Positions 38,677 to 51,515 of a stretch of DNA of 64,000 nucleotides are shown here, piece by piece (the first letter of the stretch is position 1; each line of letters begins with the position of its first letter). The translations under genes and the position numbers were made by a program. The stretch is from NCBI RefSeq assembly GCF_032854445.1, contig NC_088302.1, forward strand, positions 46,784,521 through 46,848,520. The letters are read 5' to 3'. Under the pieces are notes generated by a model. That model made no database searches. It was given only the letters and a program-made list of their open reading frames with translations, and was not told the DNA's origin. Source of the DNA: Liolophura sinensis (lineage: Eukaryota > Mollusca > Polyplacophora > Chitonida > Chitonidae).

Positions 38677-38870
38677 TTTGCTGAGGTTAATTCAACGAAA
38701 AGAAAGCGTAGCTGTGCTACTACAAGAAAAACTTCTCGACTGCTGACCTTCGTAAAATTTAATTTTCGCCTTCCACGTATGCTTCGACTACGCATGCGTG
38801 GGAGTATTTTCTACCAATCACCACAGGCATTTGGCGAAGTTGTAGAGAACAGCGAAACTTCCGGTAAGAT
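38677..38870. promoter_or_regulatory. Probable bidirectional promoter between SERF and SUB1
   Basis: The interval between the SERF start codon and the inferred SUB1 leader holds an NRF1-like palindrome (ACGCATGCGT, 38790-38799), a CCAAT word (38813-38817) and an ETS-type ACTTCCGG (38857-38864), with no TATA box. These are typical of housekeeping divergent promoters. The GGTAAGAT at 38863-38870 could be the donor of the SUB1 non-coding first exon. Inferred from motifs and gene orientation. Confidence 0.5.
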
Positions 38871-39549
38871 TTTGGAAGAAGGAAGCGCATGGTTTTGGTG
38901 TTTATTTTGAGTGTTAAATAAAAGGTTTATTTCCATATTCTGTTGTTATTTATAGCAACTTTACTATGATGATGAAAACTCATTTGAAAAAGCTAGTAAA
39001 TCGCCGAGACCAGAGTAAAATGGAAAGAAACTAATTCGAGATTGCAACAAGTTTTGCAATCTTGTGAATTTGTCATTTAGTTATTTACTTTATTTTGTGA
39101 CTGACTGCATCATTAGCAATGATATGTATGAATCGAAAAGAAAGATGTGAAAGCCTGTTCGATTAAGAAGCATAGCTGAATTAACTAGTGCCTCAGTGTT
39201 GAGTAGTGATGCACCTTTTCAGGGTTCATATGAAAGAAAATTAAGAAATGCTTACCTGGGGAAAGACCAAGAGTTCAAATCTCATTCATGCGACATTAGT
39301 GAGACATGGCACGTAGACAGTTAATGCAATGTGATGTAGCTAGCATATTCTCATTAATTTAGACCCTGCTAATGGTTTTAAATTTACCAAAATAGTTAAA
39401 GTGCATAGAGTTTGGAAGGGTACTGTGTGTAAGGTACTAAATCTGGCCAAAAGATGAGTACATTTATACTTTTTTTGTTTTACCAGATCTTCACAGTAAT
39501 TTCACTAATTATAGTGACTGAGTGCTTGCGGTTTAAAATAATACTTATC

Positions 39550-39835
39550 AATTTTTCTGTCATATGACTACAAAGGAGTCCATAAAGTGCATGTAATGTG
39601 CTTCGTTGTTGCAGGACGGATTTCCACAGCTCTTTTATTTATGACAAGTAAGCCGCCCTACCCAATCCATTATACTGATACGGGTCAACCAGTCGTTGCA
39701 CTGCCCCCATAATGCTGAACACCAAGCAAGGAATCTATAACTTCCTCTTTTAAAGTCTTTACTCGAACCAGGGTTAACCCTGGATCTCGGGTCCCCAAAG
39801 CAGACACTCTACCAAGTGAATCATTGCGGCCTGTC
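39550..39835 (+). repeat. Interspersed repeat family 2, copy 2
   Basis: Matches 2580-2810 in reverse orientation and extends further (TCGAACCAGGGTTAACCCTG, CACTCTACCAAGTGA). The extension resembles a degraded tRNA-like end, suggesting another SINE. Confidence 0.65.
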
Positions 39836-40991
39836 GTTAATTACACAGAAGTTAACTGATAAATAGAAAAAAGGACAGATATGAGTGAAGAAAGATGGTG
39901 TATTCATGCATGTCCCGGCTTGTTAGCAGCTTCATAGCTTTTGCAAGTATCTGATGAGGCATTGCAATTAGTATAACACTAATTATGCTGAGTTAAAATT
40001 GTTCACCACATTAACCTGACTGTTTTCAAACTAAGGCCATATAATTTTGAGTAAAAAAGTGAAAAGTATGAATGGAAATATGCAAGAAGATTAAATGTTT
40101 GGGCATATTCAGTTTTTATGTTTCTTGTCTCCAGCAATTGTACATGTATGTGGCAATGTGGCAGTCACAATGCAAGAGCAGTTTACCATGCTGTGTTGTA
40201 TCGGTAGACCTTCTCTTAAAGTCAGTTGTGATTCTGCATGTACCTGAGACTGCAGACACAGGCAGTTGTGAAGAACAAAAAGAATATGTTATCCCACAGA
40301 CAGAACAATAATACAAATAACTAGCAGAAATTGCCCTATTTTACCAGTTTGTGGATAGTCTGTGTTGATGCTCTCCAGTTTGTCTATAAATTCTTTGTGC
40401 GTAAAAGCTATCCATTAGAAAATCAAACCTTTGAACCTGGAAAGGCAAATTGATACATGAAAGCTGAACAAGGCCTTGGGTTGTAATAGAATTTCTGCTT
40501 CTTAATTTTCCAGTACTACATTTACGATTACAAACTTACAAAAATGTCTGTATACTATTAATCTTACTTTATTTATAAAAGCTCACCAAAGAATTTAAGG
40601 GCTTGAATACATTTAGGTATAAGTTGTAATTGCATGACTATGACTGACCAGTACATACATATAATCTGACAACTTGGTTCCATGGTGTGTTAGCCGCTTA
40701 TCCAAATAGTATCCACCTCTAATACCTGGTTTTCTCCCACCTGGACCAGAGCATTTGTCTGGTATCTGATAATGTGTGGTTTATTTCTCAGGGCCCAACC
40801 ATATGATGCTTTATACTGTCATCACATAAGCGTATGGACTCATGTGTCTATTAAACAAGCGACAGGCCCTATAGCTGTTTCACAATCAGGCAGGATTTTT
40901 AGCTGTCAAATTCCATGTACCTAGTTGTTGATCTGTTTTGTTTATTTCAGATTAGTCTTGAAGTACCCTGATAACAGAATCATCTATCAGG

Positions 40992-42297
40992 ATGCCAAAG
41001 TCAAAGGAGTTTTTATCTTCCAGTGAATCTGACTCTGATGAGGAGGTATGTCAACTTGTTTTGCCGTTGTTCATCTATTGATCAGTCTGCCGACCGGTTC
41101 CATTTACAAATGTATTTATTTGATTGGTGTTTTACGCAATAATCAAGAATATTTCACTTACATGAAGGGTGCCAGTATTATGGTGGGAGGACCTGGACAA
41201 AGCCTACATGAAACCCACAACCACCCGCAGGTTGCTAGCTGTCGTCATGTAGGTGAAATATTCTTGTGTACAGTGTAAAAATCAAATAAACAAATAAATA
41301 AAACATTGAAGGCCATGTGTCTTGCACCACTGTGATGTCTATATCTGTATGTATCACACATAAGGAAGGTCATGGGTAACTGTTATGTGTATAACTGTAT
41401 ATATCATACGTGGGAAAGGTCATGAGTAACTATGATATCTACATGTATATCAGTATGAATCACACGTGGGAAAGGTCATGAGTAACTATGATATCTACAT
41501 GTATATCAGTATGAATCACACATGGGAAAGGTCATGAGTAACTATGATATCTACATGTATATCAGTATGAATCACACGTGGGAAAGGTCATGAGTAACTA
41601 TGATATCTACATGTATATCAGTATGAATCACACATGGGAAAGGTCATGGGTAACTGTTATGTGTATATCTATATATCACATATGAGAAAGGTCACGGGTA
41701 ACTATATGTACTGTATATCAGTATGAATCACACGTGGGAAAGGTCATGGGTAACTATGATGTGTATATCTGTATCTATCACACATGGGAAAGATCATGGG
41801 TAATTTGTGGTTTCTTCCACCCATAAATCTGCCAGCCATTGTATATTTGTACAAGTATGAAATTTAACGACAATGAACTAAATAGCTATCAGCCATGCTT
41901 TGATTTATGTATTTGATTGATTGGTGCTTTCGTGGTTAGTTACTAGCTGTGAGAACTAGCTCCCTCTTGTGATAATACAAGCTGGCTGAGCCAATTTGCA
42001 CTTTATTGAGCTATCAGATGTACTCCTGAGTTCGTTCAGTTGTGAATTACCCGCTGTCTGAACCAACTTTTTCAGCTGTCATTTACCATCTGTCTGAATG
42101 AACTTTTTTTGTCAGTCAACATCTATCTGTATGAGCTTATTCGTTGGTCAGTAAATAGCTAATTAATTGAACAACTAATCCACCTGCCAATCACCAGTTG
42201 CCCCAGCCAGCTCTTTTGACGTGTAATATTTCAGCTGCCTGACCAACTGGTCTGCTATATATATATAGCACCAATGATAAACTGCTATGAAATGATG

Positions 42298-42328
<31 letters not shown>

Positions 42329-45300
42329 GGTCACAGATTAAAACCTTGTAGCATACCATTGCTTCATAGTTAAGGTTCTGCCACTTTAAAACCAAGTACG
42401 GGTATTTGTTAGCAGTTTTACTTTATTATGCAGTAATTCAAGTTTCAGTCCTGTTTTCAGCAACCAAAACCTAAAAAGAAGAAAGTTGAAAAGCCGAAAA
42501 AAGAAAAGAAGGAAGAGGAAGTTAAAGATAGCTCTGGTGTTAGAGGGAAAAATGGAGAAATGATGTTTCAGGTGAGTATTCTATAGACTCTGGTAAATTA
42601 AAAATGGAGAAATGATGTTTCAGGTGAGTGTTCTATAGGCTCTGGTAAATGAAAAAGGGAGAAATGAGGTTTCAGGTTAGTATTATATAGACTCTGGTAA
42701 ATGAAAAATGAAGAAATGATGTTTCAGGCGAGTATTCTATAGACTCTGGTAAATGAAAAATGGAGAAATGATGTTCCAGGTGAGTATTCTATGAACTCTG
42801 GTAAATGAAAAATGGAGAAATGATGTTCCAGGTGAGTATTCTATGAACTCTGGTAATGAAAAATGAAGAAATGATGTTTCAGGCGAGTATTCTATAGACT
42901 CTGGTAAATGAAAAAGGGAGAAATGAGGTTTCAGGTGAGTCTTCTATAGACTCTGATAAATGAAAAATAGGGAAATCATGTTTCAGATGAGTGTTCTATA
43001 GACTGTGGTAAATGAAAAATGGAGAAATGATGTTTCAGGTGAGTATTCTGTAGACTGTGGTAAATGAAAAATGGATAAATGGTGTTTCATATGAGTATTC
43101 TATAGTCTCTGGTAAATGAAAAATGGATAAATGAGGTTTCAGGTTAGTCTTCTATGGACTCTGGTAAATGAAAAATGGAGAAATGATGTTCCAGGTGAGT
43201 ATTCTATAGACTCTGGTAAATAAAACATGGAGAGATGATGTTCCAGGTGAGTATTCTATAGACTCTGGTAAATAAAACATGGAGAGATGATGTTCCAGTT
43301 GAGTATTCTATAGACATTGGTAAATAAAACATGGAGAAATGATGTTCCAGATGAGTATTCTATAGACTGTGGTAAATGAAAAATGGAGAAATGATGTTCC
43401 AGGTGAGTATTCTATAGGCTCTGGTAAATAAAACATGGAGAAATGATGTTCCAGGTGAGTATTCTATAGACTGTGGTAAATGAAAAATGGAGAAATGATG
43501 TTCCAGGTGAGTATTCTATAGACTCTGGTAAATGAACAATGGAGAAATGATGTTCCAGGTGAATATTTTATAGACTCTGGTAAATGAACAATGGAGAAAT
43601 GATGTTCCAGGTGAGTGTTCTATAGACTGTGGTAAATAAAACATGGAGAAATGATGTTCCAGGTGAGTATTCTATTGGCTCTGGTAAATAAAACATGGAG
43701 AAATGAGGTTCCAGGTGAGTATTCTATAGACTGTGGTAAATGAAAAATGGAGAAATGATGTTCCAGGTGAGTATTCTATAGACTGTGGTAAATGAACAAT
43801 GGAGAAATGAGGTTTCAGGTTAGTATTCTATAGACTGTGGTAAATGAAAAATGGAGAAATCATGTTTCAGATGAGTATTGTATAGATTCTGGTAAATGAA
43901 CAATGGAGAAATGATGTTCCAGGTGAGTATTCTATAGACTCTGGTAAATAAAACATGGAGAAATGATGTTCCAGGTGAGTATTCTATAGACTCTGGTAAA
44001 TAAAACATGGAGAGATGATGTTCCAGGTGAGTATTCTATAGACATTGGTAAATAAAACATGGAGAAATGATGTTCCAGGTGAGTATTCTATAGACTGTGG
44101 TAAATGAAAAATGGAGAAATGATGTTCCAGGTGAGTATTCTATAGGCTCTGGTAAATAAAACATGGAGAAATGATGTTCCAGGTGAGTATTCTATAGACT
44201 GTGGTAAATGAAAAATGGAGAAATGATGTTCCAGGTGAGTATTCTATAGACTCTGGTAAATGAACAATGGAGAAATGATGTTCCAGGTGAGTGTTCTATA
44301 GACTGTGGTAAATAAAACATGGAGAGATGATGTTCCAGGTGAGTATTCTATAGACTCTGGTAAATAAAACATGGAGAAATGATGTTCCAGGTGAGTATTC
44401 TATAGACTGTGGTAAATGAAAAATGGAGAAATGATGTTCCAGGTGAGTATTCTATAGACTGTGGTAAATGAAAAATGGAGAAATGATGTTCCAGGTGAGT
44501 ATTCTATAGACTCTGGTAAATAAAACATGGAGAAATGATGTTCCAGGTGAGTATTCTATAGACTGTGGTAAATGAACAATGGAGAAATGATGTTCCAGGT
44601 GAGTATTCTATAGACTGTGGTAAATAAAACATGGAGAAATGATGTTCCAGGTGAGTATTCTATAGACTGTGGTAAATAAAACATGGAGAAATGATGTTTC
44701 AGGTGAGTGTTCTATAGGCTCTGGTAAATAAAAAATGGAGAAATGAGGTTTCAGGTGAGTATTCTATAGACTCTGGTAAATAAAACATGGAGAAATGAGG
44801 TTCCAGGTGAGTATTCTATAGACTCTGGTAAATAAAACATGGAGAAATGATGTGTGTGTCCTTCGGCTACTTCTCTGCAAATACTCCTTGGTCACTGTTC
44901 TGTATGCAGGGCATCATGATATAATTCAAAACACTAAAAAAAGTCAGTGTATGTTTGTTACCCCGCCTCGTTACATTTTTAAACCACCTTGTGCTAAGTT
45001 ATGTGTCATCACATTAGACTGTGCACTCGTACATATATTTGGGTCATATTCTCTCCAGCGAGTTTACCGACAATTGTTATATTGAATACCAGAGAAAGAA
45101 ATTGTGTATTCATGATGACATGCTTCTGTGGAAATTTTCTATGCGTTCCACCTCTGTCAAAAAGTCTTTTTTAAGGCATACTGCTGTACAGTTGTCACTT
45201 ATGGTCTGTGTTTCCCCTATCAATAATTTTCCATCATTTGAGGACGTTTTGCATAAAGCTATCTTTAGATTCAAGGAGAGGATCTATTCTAGCAGTAACC

Positions 45301-48071
45301 ATTTATTGAGGACCATTTGCTCATCAGATGTTATGTTTGTCTCTTCAATGCATTTCATATGGAATGAACTGTTATACTGAATTATGTAAGGAAAAGACTA
45401 TTCAGCAACTTTTGCAAATTTCTTTTCTATTCTTCTCTGTTATGTATTATGTTACTAGTATTTATGAGCCATGTGTCTGAAAAAAAGTTAAATATTAATG
45501 CTAAATTACACCCAGGTTCAAGCTTGCGGAGTCTGTTAAGCTTAGGTCAAGGAATCTGTGTTACTAACACAGTGGGGTCCTGCCCTGGCAGCTTTATAGA
45601 TGTCACTGCACTTATATATGCTGTTGACTTTAATTGATCATTTAGCGTTTTTCTAATAGAAAAATGCACAGTTTAGCACAAGTGCAGTGTATGGTTCAGA
45701 TTTCTTAGGAAGGTAGGTGTACATGGATTCTCAGCCTCTGCTCATTGTTTTCATTTGTTTATTAATTTATTCAGTAACATATTTGATTTTCCAGCAGAAT
45801 GTCATCCCAAAATCTCACCTCAAATCACCTTTCTAAAATCAATAGAACTCTCAGAATAAGGAAAAATGGGCAAGTTAGTTGTCAGTGAAATTTATGGTCA
45901 TTTTGGGTACTCTTGGGTACAGCAAAAAACAGCAATCAAATAAATAAATCATTGTTCATGTGACCTTAGGGCCAGTGAGCAGTTGACAGCGTTCATGAGG
46001 AAGTTTGCTCAGTCTTAAACCACTTGTCTTCCACTGATATGGTATACATATACACGTCACAAATGGGAAGGTTCTTCTGTAATGTTCTACCTGCCACTCA
46101 CCTTTCTACCTTACGTAAAAGTGACATCTCGTGTGGACAGCCTTGAGGTGTAGTATCAAATAACAAACGAACAAATAAACGAATAAATAAATGCTAACTG
46201 AAGTGTGATTCGGACTTAACAACCCAAGATTTATTTATTTATTTGATTGGTTGTTTACACGGTATTCAGGAATATTTTACTTATAAGGCAACTGCCAGCA
46301 TTATGATGGGAGGAAACCGGGCGAAACTCATGACCATTCGCATGTTGCTGGCAGGCCTTAACATGTATGGCTGGAGAGGAAGCTAGCATGAGCTGGACTT
46401 AGCAACCATCTGAGGTTTCCATCCTGTTTGGTACAACTTGCTCTGGTCAGTATTTCACTGGTTCAATATTAGTGATTTAAAGTACTTGGAATTATGTTTA
46501 TAAATGTAAACTTTGCTTTGACCTATGTTTTCAGCTGTCACGTATGCGCTATGCCACTGTCAGTGAGTTCAGGGGTAAAGTCATGGTGAGCATTAGGGAG
46601 TATTATGAAGCAGAGGGAGAACTCAGACCTGGTAAAAAAGGTAAGCAAAGACTAGGCTGTAAGGTCTTATAATACGTAGTCCTGAGATCGGTGAGCCTTG
46701 TTCCCAGCTTACCTTTCACATTAACCTCTCTGAATTGTTATATTATCTAATTAGGAACTCAATCCTGTCGCCTGCGCTGTCCTCAATGGTCCCAATGTTG
46801 TACACCACAAAAAGAGGTGTCCGGTGATCTTAAGACCATAACATCGCAAATAACTGAAATGTAATCGACACACACATCTACTCGGACAGGTTGACAACTT
46901 CAGAAACTGCCATTTTCGAATTACGTGTTGCTATGGTGGACTCGGCTGCTCTTCCCATAATTAAGATCACCGCCTTTTTTGACCATAATTGAATACATAG
47001 TTTCTGTGTGTTATTAACACACAAATTAAGACTCCCCAATAATTTGTTAATCGCCCATTAGATATAGTTCCAAGCAAAAATTTGTTAAGATGAAACTCTT
47101 AACAACAGGGAAGAAAATGTGCGATATATCTGTGGAATGGATAACAGAAGAATGGTAGAAGTGAAAAGGTTTCACTACAAGAGCGAAAGGGGTTCACAAA
47201 AACTTGAAAGTGGATCCAGATATAACTACAAAGTAACAACTTGAAAGTGGATCCAGATATAACTACAAAGTAACAACTTGAAAGTGGATCCAGATATGAC
47301 TACAAAGTAACAACTTGAAAGTGGGTCCAGATATAACTACAAAGTAACAACTTGAAAGTGGATCCAGATATAACTATCAAGTAACATACTTTGTGTAGAT
47401 TTGTAAATGCATTTTGAGACCATGACTTTTGGGGGCATAAACATCAAAGAACCTTTCTGTTCTGCTGTTTTAGCAAGGAACCATAACTTTTTTGGGCATA
47501 AACATTAAAGAACCAGGATCTGTGCCAAATTCTGTTCTGCTGTTTTTACAAGAGACCATAACTATTCTGGGCATAAACATCAAAGAGCCAGGATTTTGCA
47601 GAATGTTTTTTTCTGGTGTTTTAACTTTTCTGGGCATAAACATGAAAAAAACAGAATTTTGTGGAGTGTTTTGATGGGCATAAACATCAAAGAACCAGGA
47701 TATTGTTACCATTATGCTATGCAGTGAAGAAATTTTTAAATTTAGACATTTGACATCAAATATTTTGTTTTCCTTGAATAGGTTTATTATTATTTTATAG
47801 AAATGTATTTCTACCAATTGTTTTTTGTAAGTTTTTAGCACTACTATTGGCATTGACTACATTGTCATTGGGGTTATTGACCGAGTGTACATGACAGTTA
47901 TATCTTCATGGATAGATGCATGCAAATTACAAAATGATGTTTCAGATTGATGTTTTTGACAGATTTTCAGTTAAATCTCACTATGTTTCAGGTATATCAT
48001 TATCTCTGGAACAGTGGAACAAGCTGAAAGAATTGACGGAGGAAATAGATGATGAAATCAAAACCCACTGA
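40992..48071 (+). CDS. SUB1: Transcriptional coactivator PC4/SUB1
   Basis: Coding exons 40992-41045, 42461-42571, 46535-46640 and 47992-48071 total 351 bp (116 aa; human is 127). Residues 1-18 (MPKSKEFLSSSESDSDEE) form the Ser/Asp-rich phosphorylation segment, 19-45 the Lys-rich region, and about 48-116 the single-stranded DNA binding dimer domain (FRGKVMVSIREYY, LRPGKKGISLSLEQW). The protein is a nuclear DNA-binding cofactor for RNA polymerase II activation and DNA repair. The first coding exon starts after an acceptor at 40949-40950, with 41 untranslated bases, so a non-coding first exon lies upstream, possibly ending at the GTAAGA donor after 38863. The 4 kb second coding intron is dominated by a 52-bp minisatellite copied from the end of the preceding exon, followed by a LINE fragment and a SINE. 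Confidence 0.94.
41113..41285 (-). mobile_element. 5'-truncated SINE in SUB1
   Basis: Body and 3' end; at 41243-41300 a short opposite-oriented 3' end (GTGAAATATTCTTGTGTACA, then AAATAAACAAAT) follows, giving a small inverted pair. Confidence 0.78.
41325..41810 (+). repeat. 56-bp minisatellite in SUB1 first coding intron
   Basis: About eight units containing GGGAAAGGTCATGAGTAACT and CATGTATATCAGTATGAATC; exact 56-base spacing at 41471 and 41527. The central four copies are nearly identical; edge copies are shorter and diverged. Confidence 0.9.
42301..42328 (+). repeat. Poly-T tract
   Basis: About 28 consecutive T in the SUB1 intron, likely the tail of an old minus-strand retroposed insert. 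Confidence 0.8.
42545..44850 (+). repeat. 52-bp minisatellite copied from SUB1 exon 3 end and its 5' splice site
   Basis: The array has a clean 52-bp period (for example TTCCAGGTGAG at 43501 and again at 43553) and about 44 units by span. Each unit holds AAATGGAGAAATGATGTTYC, then AG, then GTGAGTATTC, then an intronic tail. The first unit is the real exon end, so the array starts at the exon/intron border. Most later units carry TTCCAG where the exon has TTTCAG, and donors are mostly GTGAGT. Some units vary (GTTAGT, ATGAGT). Confidence 0.95.
44850..45390 (+). pseudogene. Degenerate non-LTR retrotransposon reverse transcriptase fragment
   Basis: Two overlapping frames carry pieces of the C-terminal part of a LINE reverse transcriptase: KKSQCMFVTPPRY followed, after a frame shift near 45020-45030, by HSYIYLGHILSSEF and YQRKKLCIHDDMLLWKFSM. 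The YLGHIL and RRKL-like blocks are typical of the thumb region of animal LINE polymerases. The copy is truncated and frameshifted, so inactive. It starts directly after the 52-bp array in SUB1 intron. Confidence 0.6.
46228..46405 (-). mobile_element. SINE body in SUB1 second intron
   Basis: 3' end and body up to GCATGAGCTGGACTT; the tRNA head is lost. Lies about 130 bases before the third coding exon. Confidence 0.8.
47201..47395 (+). repeat. 37-bp minisatellite in SUB1 last intron
   Basis: Five copies of AACTTGAAAGTGGATCCAGA plus TATAACTACAAAGTAAC, spaced 37 bases (47201, 47238 and on), nearly identical and so probably young. Confidence 0.9.
47425..47705 (+). repeat. Irregular minisatellite in SUB1 last intron
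   Basis: Five copies of GGGCATAAACATCAAAGAAC-type words with CCAGGAT and TTTTGC spacers, 50-75 bases apart. Not related to the adjacent 37-bp array. Confidence 0.8.
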
Positions 48072-49524
48072 CTGAAAAAAAATTGCTGTACTTTGGGATT
48101 TCCAGTGTCATTCATGTACCAATTTGGTCAAACAGAAAGTTGCTGATGGCAAGATGGATGAATCCCACAAATACAAATTTGCTTATATAAAATGCAATGT
48201 GCTTATATCACAGTCATAACTGCCGTATGGATTAAACTGAAATCATTCTGTAACTTAATTTTTTGAAACTGTAGATACACTGTACCATCATCATGATTTT
48301 ATTTTGTTAGTTTAATTTTATTCTGTGTCTACCTTTAGCATTTGAGTTATACCCCTTAGTTTATAAAGATTTTGTTCGCCCATATTTTTTGCTGATTAAA
48401 AATTATGCATCGTTTATCAGAGGTAAATTGTTCACTCATATTTTCCTCACATATATGGGAGAAAGTGATGAATTCTCTTTTCATAAAGATGACAAACCAT
48501 GTTTATGGGAAGATGAAGATGTCAAATGCCTTTTGGACATGATTTTCTTGTGCTTTTGAGATTTGCTGTCATAGTATGTCATGTAAATGTGTGTGTGCTA
48601 TTTACACTGAATACAACTGCCTGCATCATCAGTCATTAATGAATATTTGCTCTTTATTTCTTGTTGCTGAAGTTCCATATGTTTGCTAGAGTTATAGTTG
48701 GCTAAACAGTTGAGGGATCTCTGATCTGCTATTCCTTGACAGTTAGCAGAAGTGATTTGAATCCAGCTCCTGGGCTGAGTTATTTGAAAGTGGATTAGCT
48801 AATACACTGCACTGATATTAAGTCATATTTTATATTTAAGATTCCACCCAAATTCAGCAGTTAATACAGTTTTCTGGTCCAGAATCAAAGTATAACAGCA
48901 GCACATTTAGTTCACATTTATTATAGGGTAACACAAGTATTTTTGGGCTGAGTGCGAACTTGAAGACTTGGCTTACTGTTAAATCTGGTATGAAGTCTAA
49001 AATCAGTTTTGTACAACCAGGTCCTGATGACCAGCTTTTCTGATATGCCGCCCATATGCTGACATCTATTTTTGGACATAGAAAAAGACTTGGTTATTTA
49101 CATTACTGTTCTGATCTTTTCTGATTGTAAGATAATTTTGGAAACACACTCTTTGACACAACTGTGTTGGAACTGAAAAAGTTGGCTGTATTTGTTATGT
49201 TGCAATGTCAAATGATCAACATGTGAACGCATTTAATTTCAAACCATTGACTGTAAATACGTTGCTTGTGGACAGATTGTAAATCCTGGGATGAGATACA
49301 AGTGATCCACAAACAGCTCTATGAGAAGGTTTGTCTGTTACTTGCTGAAAGTCATTAGTTTAATTTGGGCACTCTGGTTTCCTCTACCCAAGACTCTCAC
49401 CACCGCCAAACAGGATAAATGTAACAACATTATACATAAATCAGTCAATCAGCCAATCCAATTAATCATCTACCACAGTGGTAGCTATATGATCGTTATT
49501 TCATGCTATGCTCTTAAAGTTTTC

Positions 49525-49795
49525 ACTTATACGATGGTGGTGGTTATGGTGCCAGCGCTGCGAAATGACCCAGGACCCTCTCACCAATGTCATCGCTGTG
49601 AGTTCAAGTCCAGCTCATGCTGGCTTCCTCTCTGGTAGTACATGGCAAGGTCTCCCTGCAAACTGCTTATGGTTGTCGGTTTCCCTCAGGGTCTGCCTGA
49701 TTTCTACCCACCATTATGCTGGCTGCTGTTGTATGAGTGAAATGTACTTGAGTATGGTGTAAAAAACACTGATCAAATAAATAAACAAAATGTAT
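49525..49795 (+). mobile_element. Near full-length SINE, plus orientation
   Basis: Contains B-box GTGAGTTCAAGTCCAGC (49591-49607), full body and an AAATAAATAAACAA tail; A-box end replaced by GTGGTGGTTATGGTG. Confidence 0.83.
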
Positions 49796-50344
49796 AATGG
49801 CAGCCATTTGCAGGAAATACATATGACGTATGTACAGAGTTCCAGATCTTGGAATTAGTTACACGTGATCCACAAATTCTTGCCTGGAAAAGTATGTCAG
49901 TAACGGTATACTTGTTAATGGGCATTAGAAAAGTCTGGGCATTCCATGTACTCCATGGACTCAGTGTTTTATTTTAACATATAGACATCGATTATAACAC
50001 TGATACATGTCAGAATACAGCCCTTAACATCATGTAATTAATCTGTCAACTTACTTAAAGTTAAATAAAGGCCATTATAGATTGGACATCAAAACAGGAA
50101 CTAAATATTGGTTCATGAGGATGGACAATCACAATAAAGAGGTATAAAATCGAGGGTAATTGGGTGTCGTGAGTGACAGGCTAGGCTAAGCTTAATTTTA
50201 GGTAGAGCAGATTTATTCAAGCTTGACTAAAATCACAGGAGTTAGCCTTGAAAATCTTAGGTCTCCATTTTCAGCCAGTGAATGTGGCTTCTGTATACAT
50301 TTAAGCATCAAACATTGTTTTTCCTGCACATCTGGAATGGGCCA

Positions 50345-50770
50345 AATTGCTCCTGGCCCCTCAGCAACCACGTTGGGGATGGCCTCTCAGTACATCACCG
50401 CTGATAGCCCCCCAGCAACCATGTTGGGGATGGCCTCTCGGCACAACACTGATGATAGCCCCTCAGCAACCACGTTGGGGATGTCCCCCAGCAACCACGT
50501 TGGGGATGGCCTCTCGGCACAACACTGATGATAGCCCCTCAGCAACCACATTGGGGATGTCCCCCAGCAACCACGTTGGGGATGGCCTCTCGGCACAACA
50601 CTGATGATAGCCCCTCAACAACCACGTTGGGGATGTCCCCCAGCAACCACGTAGGGGATGGCCTCTCAGTACAAACACCGCTTATAGCCCCCCAGCAACC
50701 ACATAGGGGACTAACCACATCAGCAACTATATTAGAGATGGCCTGTCAACATTTACATTGGGGATGACCC
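50345..50770 (+). repeat. GC-richer minisatellite downstream of SUB1
   Basis: Repeats of CAGCAACCACGTTGGGGATG joined by GCCTCTCGGCACAACACTGA or TCCCC, organised as a higher-order unit of about 110 bases (50460-50680). Both strands show open frames because of the repeat. Confidence 0.85.
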
Positions 50771-51112
50771 TTCAACAATACACAAGACATCATAATATGA
50801 CTTGAACACAGACTAGAAGTACAGATTCACAAAGGCCTGAATTTCTGGTAGCCTGAAAATTGTTCAAAAAGACGTGCTGCATTAATCTTGTTCAGACAGG
50901 AAGTGACCTCTGTTAGATGGTTAAGCTTCACTAGCTTGGATGTGGCTTACGAAAGTTTTGAAAGCACTTGACCCGGGATAAGATGGGATTGGTGGCTTGA
51001 TTGCTTCATGTATGTTTCTGCACGTTAGAATAAAACTAGATTTAAACAACCAACCACATTGTCCAAATTTTAATAGTCAGCACTTGTTTTCTACATGAAT
51101 CTTTTTGCTTAT

Positions 51113-51370
51113 GTTATTTATTTGATTGGTATTTTACGCCGTACTCAAGAATATTTCACTTATACAATGGTGGCCAGCATTATGGTGGGAGCAAACCGGG
51201 TAGAGCCCGGGGGAAACCCACAATCTCCACAGGTTGCTGAAAGACCTTCCCATGTATGGCCGGAGAAAAAGCCATAAAACTGGACTTGAATTAATAGCTA
51301 TCGGATTGGTAGGAGACTGCTGGGCCGTGCTGCACTTGCTTGCTAACCCCCTCTGCCAAAGAGGCCCCTG
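51113..51370 (-). mobile_element. Full-length SINE
   Basis: Complete from the 3' end to the tRNA head (GGGGCCTCTTTGGCAGAGGG on the minus strand, diverged A-box). Confidence 0.83.
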
Positions 51371-51461
51371 CTCATGTTAGAATTCTACATGCCAAAGCTG
51401 GATTAAAATAACCAACAACAATGAAGATACTGATATTTACATTTACATGTTGATCCAATGC

Positions 51462-51463
<2 letters not shown>

Positions 51464-51512
<49 letters not shown>
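51464..51512 (+). repeat. (TA)n microsatellite
   Basis: About 24 TA dinucleotides, intergenic, just after a SINE. Confidence 0.95.

Positions 51513-51515
<3 letters not shown>

Noticed and set aside
42545-44850. CRISPR-like regular array
   Set aside because: There are no unique spacers: units are head-to-tail copies, and the setting is a eukaryotic intron.
50223-50767. Overlapping frames on both strands of about 70-100 codons
   Set aside because: Products of the intergenic CAGCAACCACGTTGGGGATG minisatellite.
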